From positions 22,634 through 86,633 of the forward strand of contig JADNYV010000159.1 in NCBI GenBank assembly GCA_015501055.1: 64,000 nucleotides of DNA, read 5' to 3'. A program made the position numbers and the translations under genes. Shown piece after piece: positions 59,764 through 64,000 of this stretch (its first letter is position 1; every line of letters begins with the position of its first letter). The notes below the pieces were generated by a model. That model did not search any database, was not told the origin of the DNA, and saw nothing but the letters and a program-made list of their open reading frames with translations. Origin of the DNA: Mucidula mucida (Eukaryota > Basidiomycota > Agaricomycetes > Agaricales > Physalacriaceae).

Positions 59764-61758
59764 ATGCTCCTCTCCCTCCCACAAGAGCTGGTCGAAATTG
59801 TTCTATTCCACTACGCCTGCGCCGACGACGATGGCAGGACCTGCTCCCTGCGCCCTCTCGAACTAACATGCAGGGCCCTGCGTCGAGTGATCTTGCTCTC
59901 GAATGACCTCGCCGCTCGCGTTTTCCGTGCGAAATTTGCGACCAGCCGCCATGCGGGGATGGAGAGGCTGACGGCGGCGGAGTGGAGATACCAGCTCGCC
60001 TTGTATGAGGGCGCGCTCGCATGCGTACAGAGACGGCCGGTCATCGACGGGAACAGCGAGCATATGGCCGGGGAGACAATGTCGCTCGACGAGCTGCTGT
60101 GGAAGCTGTACGTGATGTGTCACGACGACGACGAGAGCGGCGCAAACAGGCGTCAGCTCGACATCGTCGGAACCTACGACTGGATCCAGGATCTGATACT
60201 CAATCACCTCAACCATTCCGCCAATGGCTGGCCTGCAGACAACACCACCAACACCCTCTTGTTATGGATATTCTGGTTTCTGACCACAAAAGGTGCGCGA
60301 CCGTGTATTAGACGTATGTGTGGCGTACTCATATCCTTCAGAACGCATACTCACCGAATCACCGAGCATCAGTGACGCTATCGTCAAACTCATCCTCCCT
60401 TTTGTTGTTGGCCACTTTCGATACGCGACAGCCTGGGCGCCACCTAACCATTTTTATCTTCCGCTGTCGTCCCAAGTTGTTCTCTCGCGCCGCCGATTGA
60501 ACCAAATACATTATCTCTCCGTGGAAACCCCGCACGGCTCCTTCCCAAAATATAGACAACACCTCCCAAAATGGAACCATGTCTTCTTTGGTCGCCGTAT
60601 GAACCTAACGGAACCTCTCATCACCATTGCCGCCAAACTGTGCTACTTTGTCCGTCGAGAGTGTTTCGCTTACAGGATTCCTATCGGGCTTCCGCCAACC
60701 CGTGCACAAGCAGGATCCAACATTGGACCTACTCTCGAGGACATTCACGAACTGAATCGCCACCTTCTTGGCGGACCAGCTGGAAGAGGTGGTGGCACTA
60801 GGATCGGCTGTAACTTTAGTCGTGCAGAGTGGGAGCGCCTCCGCAACTGCGCCGACCCATGGCAAGGCGCCCCACATACTCATATCTACACACCTGGAAC
60901 CATGTCCGGTCTATGGGTGGGGAGGATGAGTGTAGGTGTATTCGCTCCTCAACGACGTGTATTTGACCTTCCCTAGATTCCCGTTGAACCGCGGCTGGCT
61001 GAGATGCTTTCTACTGCGGAATTGAATCCCGCCACGAGCGAGATGTCCCTCGGTATGATCACCGCGCCGATGTACATGCGCATCGAAGAGCTCGTGTCTC
61101 GATGTGGCGCGCCTGTTCTTCCGTCAACGACGCGGTCAGCACCCGTCGTAGATATTGACGGCGACGAGGACGAGGACATGTCGACTCACATCGCTCTCCC
61201 CCGAAGAATCTGCCGAGCTCAACCAAAGGTTGCGGTCCACCTTTGACGACGGCATGTTCAACGCTTACTTCCAATGTTTCACGTTCCGCGACGCGCGTGA
61301 GGTGTACACATCGACGCCCCCGTCTCAAGGAGCCGTATGTCTATCAACGGCTTCCAGTCGCGCACGATTCCGAGACGTGCCCAGGGTGCGTAGCGCGCGA
61401 GGAAGAAACCTCCAGGCGTATGATGGACGGTTCCATCGAAAGTGACGGTGATGATCTATGCCGTGAAAGGCTTCCGCCTTGTACAGGCGTTCAAGATGTC
61501 GTGCTGCGCGGAACCACTGACAGTCGCCATGCTCAGGCATGGAATGACTACTCTTACTACGGGAGGATAAGACAGTGGGACGGTATGGTCACGTTAATGC
61601 GCGTTGGAGGTCCGACGAGTTTGTTTCTGTACGGGTACATCACCGGCGACGGGCGGGGTCTTGTTGGGAACTGGAGGATAGGCACCGGAGAAGTAGGGGT
61701 TCCCTCGTATGAGGGTGCATTTACGATGGGTCGTGTGGATGAGACGCCCATTGCATGA
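59764..61758 (+). CDS. F-box protein with C-terminal sensor-like domain
   Basis: This is a likely substrate adaptor of an SCF ubiquitin ligase. The N-terminus, LLSLPQELVEIVLFHYA, is an F-box. Exon 1 runs to 60292. The intron 60293-60341 splices K to ERILTESPSIS. The intron 60932-60976 splices GRMS to IPVEPRLAEML. A middle part (FFGRRMNLTEP, GPTLEDIHELNRHL) is followed by an acidic stretch. The C-terminal part has DVVLRGTTDSRHAQAWNDYS, YGRIRQWDGMVTLM and GRGLVGNWRIGTG. From memory, this kind of C-terminus recurs in agaricomycete F-box proteins. Two frame changes (near 61,200 and 61,320) are equivalent to one extra or two missing bases, unlike most others in the window. Partner proteins are unknown. 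Confidence 0.75.
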
Positions 61759-62865
61759 AAACACGACTATACTCGGACGTGACACGCCTTATTGGACAGG
61801 TACATTTTTACATGACATTCATATATCTATTCCGTACGGTGAGGGAAGGGGAGAGGGACATCTTGTTGCTCATTTATACCACCACTATGCTCATTTTATC
61901 TATTTTATCCACTTGTATCGCATCGCATCATCTTGTACAGTAGCTTTTCTTGATCTCAATAGAGTCTGTTCTCGTCGTGCCACGGGGTGGGGCACTAGGC
62001 TGCGCGTGGGTACATTCAAATGGGCATGCGACATTGCGTCCGTACAGGTGGACGTAATAGAGCTTTGGGCCAATTGGCGCACTCGAGACTCGTCCTCGGG
62101 GATGGAGACAATGCGAAGAAGGTTCAAGGGGAGCGACCATGCGCGAAATCTGCCTGAAATCGTGGATCTCGATGACAATGAAGGGATCTGTTAACGCGAC
62201 AGCCTGTTTTTGAGCTTCTACCGCGCGCATGGAGGATACCTTTGGTGTAATGTGGCGGTTGGAAGCATGGAGCGGTGACGCGAATAAGCATACGTTGGAC
62301 GGACGCTGCAGAGAATAAAATCAACAATAGACTGCCGAGATTGAATGCTACCACTTCCCATTCAGACGTCGAACTCGCCGTGGCGTAGTATGAATAGAGC
62401 CGCGACACTTGTCGTGCTATCTGGTTCTAACGCCATCCAATCCACGCAGGGAAGAAGATCCGCTTCTTTTTATCTGAAGAAGAATCTTCTGAGTCGATCC
62501 ACCCTCCCATCGAGACAATCCGAATGTCATGGAGGATACGCTTCCCCGATCGACGGTCGAGGGCTTAGGAGCGCATTATTGGATACACAAGGTATGACAT
62601 TGCCTAGGCTGATCAACACACAATCTCGTGTTCACGAAACTCTGAGGTCGGGAGGAATGTTGGAAGAAAGAACCACCTACCTGTCCTTCGGGCCAGTCAC
62701 AGCCTGAGTCAGTGTTGACCGTTGGCCCCATGAAGCCAACTTCTACTTGATGGGGCGCAAGTAGGGAGCAATAACCTCGCGTTTCGTGGGCACCGGTTTC
62801 GTGGGCACCTTGTCCACTTGGAAAAGCGGAAGTATGTGATTGGCTCTCTGAAGAAGAAGCTCCCT
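61759..62865. other. No confident gene
   Basis: Only short frames are seen. It ends where similarity to the OYE module begins. Confidence 0.4.
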
Positions 62866-63552
62866 CAACACCATCGAATCTGGCTGCCTTGGCATTGTCT
62901 GCGGCGCCCTCCAAGCTGGAAGGAGTTTGCTGGGGTCGTCAATAGCAGTTGGGGTAACATAACTGGAGAGCCGGGGAGGAATCTGAACTTTCCACCTCTA
63001 GCGGCGATAGCACTTGGCGCGTAGACAGGCTTCGGAACGGTCTAAGCTCAAACGCGCGCATATATTCGATTTAATCAACGTACCTCCTTCGCTTTGATTT
63101 GTTCGGGCGCGTCTGGATGGTTTATGCGGCCAAGATGCCACAACTGTGCGCTGGTCAGTTTGATTCTAACTCTGGCCCGGGAACAGAAACGTACCTGCGC
63201 GTAAATCTTGCCCCCTTCGCCGTGCACGGCGTCCGTAACCTTTCTCCATCCTTTCACATGCTCTTCTGACCATAATCCGGGCGCGTTTTGCCATTCCGAT
63301 CTGCAAGACGGATAAAGGTGAGCGTGGAAACTGAGGAATCGATACCTACCCTTGCTGGGTAATGAGAGTACCCTCGGCTACAATGAGACCAGCGCCACCA
63401 GCAGCGCGTTGACGATAGTATTCGACGTTGACGTCGTTCGGCACAGTCGTAGGGACAGAGCGATTTCGCGTCATAGCGGCGAGAAGGACGCGATTCCTTA
63501 GAGTATGGGGGCCCAACTGAAAGGGCTGGAAGAGCGAGGTCAAGGTGGGCAT
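62866..63552 (-). pseudogene. Old yellow enzyme gene, truncated after exon 4 (module copy C)
   Basis: Exons 1-4 match the intact copy, starting MPTLTSLFQPFQLGPHTLRN at 63552. Similarity stops right after FDGVE at about 62,866, so exons 5-7, including the HGANGYLL active-site region, are missing. The breakpoint lies at the exon 4 donor. Confidence 0.85.
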
Positions 63553-63904
63553 CGTGGTGGTTTTCGTCAAGGACGGATGCGGACGATGTGCGCGCTTCTA
63601 TTGGACTCGATCCAGCTGGCGATCAAATGCGTGTCATGACAGGCGCCAACCAAAGTTGGGGTAGTCCATTTTTGGGTACCTGGTGGTGTCTAGACGAAGG
63701 TAAGGTAGGATTCGAAACTGCTTGCTAGTGGTGGCGGGGGAAGAGGATTCAGGACCACGTGCAGCTTGCCTTGAATCAATGAATGCACCAAAACATCAGT
63801 TAAAATATCATTGTGGCCTGTACTATCGAAAGGCTTCAGCACGATTTGACTGGCCATCGAGGAGAATGTTCAACAGCGCCTCACATTTAAACAGTATATC
63901 ATTC

Positions 63905-64000
63905 TTATTTGGGTGCTATACGTCGTCTTAAATCGTCTGCACCAATAATAGCATCCTTATCCACAAATTCGCCTGCAATAAAACGATCTAACCTCTCTTG
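63905..64000 (-). pseudogene. 3' end of a kinase-like gene (module copy C), cut by the window edge
   Basis: The last residues read ERLDRFIAGEFVDKDAII and end RRIAPK with a stop at 63905-63907, as in copy A. The state of the rest is unknown. Confidence 0.7.

Larger units (their letters stand above)
62866..64000 (-). repeat. Kinase-like + OYE duplicated module, copy C (runs off the window)
   Basis: Same order and orientation as in copies A and B: the kinase-like 3' end, a spacer of about 300-350 bp, then the OYE gene. Confidence 0.8.

Overview
The window looks like nuclear DNA of a filamentous basidiomycete, probably an agaricomycete. It has dense genes on both strands, introns of about 45-55 nt with GT..AG ends, tRNAs read from both strands, fungal-specific kinase families, an old-yellow-enzyme gene and several kinds of transposable element. 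A Rhizoctonia/Ceratobasidium-type genome is my best guess from the expanded kinases, but that is inference.

Layout. 0-18.7 kb: a glycogen-targeting (CBM21) phosphatase subunit (-), tRNA-Phe (-), a secreted heme peroxidase (-), a Prr1/Skn7 HSF-response regulator (+), a FunK1 N-terminal fragment (+), a signal-peptide protein (+) and a hinge-only CstF-64-like protein (-). 18.7-22.5 kb: a complete Tc1/mariner-type (IS630-like) transposon with perfect 111-bp terminal inverted repeats, TA duplications, an intact spliced 332-aa DDE transposase and an intact five-exon 581-aa accessory gene. 23.6-33 kb: a Gcn4/Cpc1-like bZIP, leucine aminopeptidase, a DUF2235 hydrolase, ribosomal protein eL28 and an FG nucleoporin. 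34-64 kb: a repeat-rich, rearranged block. It holds two broken FunK1 kinase genes cut by solo LTRs (one LTR carries a nested TA-flanked MITE), a second MITE with 8-bp duplications in a MYND-type region, and three copies of a kinase-like gene + old-yellow-enzyme module. Ordinary genes lie between (LysM protein, ubiquitin-eL40, lactonohydrolase, tRNA-Asp, F-box protein).

How it fits together. The housekeeping genes are unrelated neighbours, as is usual in fungi. The 34-54 kb block is best read as segmental duplications in opposite orientation, later decayed by CpG-type transitions, indels and transposon insertions. Where paralogues can be compared, the insertions are datable to after the duplication, because removing them restores the shared reading frame.

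Caution. Several single-copy genes, including essential eL28, need single-base insertions to keep their frame. Other genes are perfectly intact. Most such sites need one added base, so base-deletion errors in the assembly are a serious alternative to true pseudogenes. Exon coordinates are given only where the splice frames close; other genes are given as outer limits.
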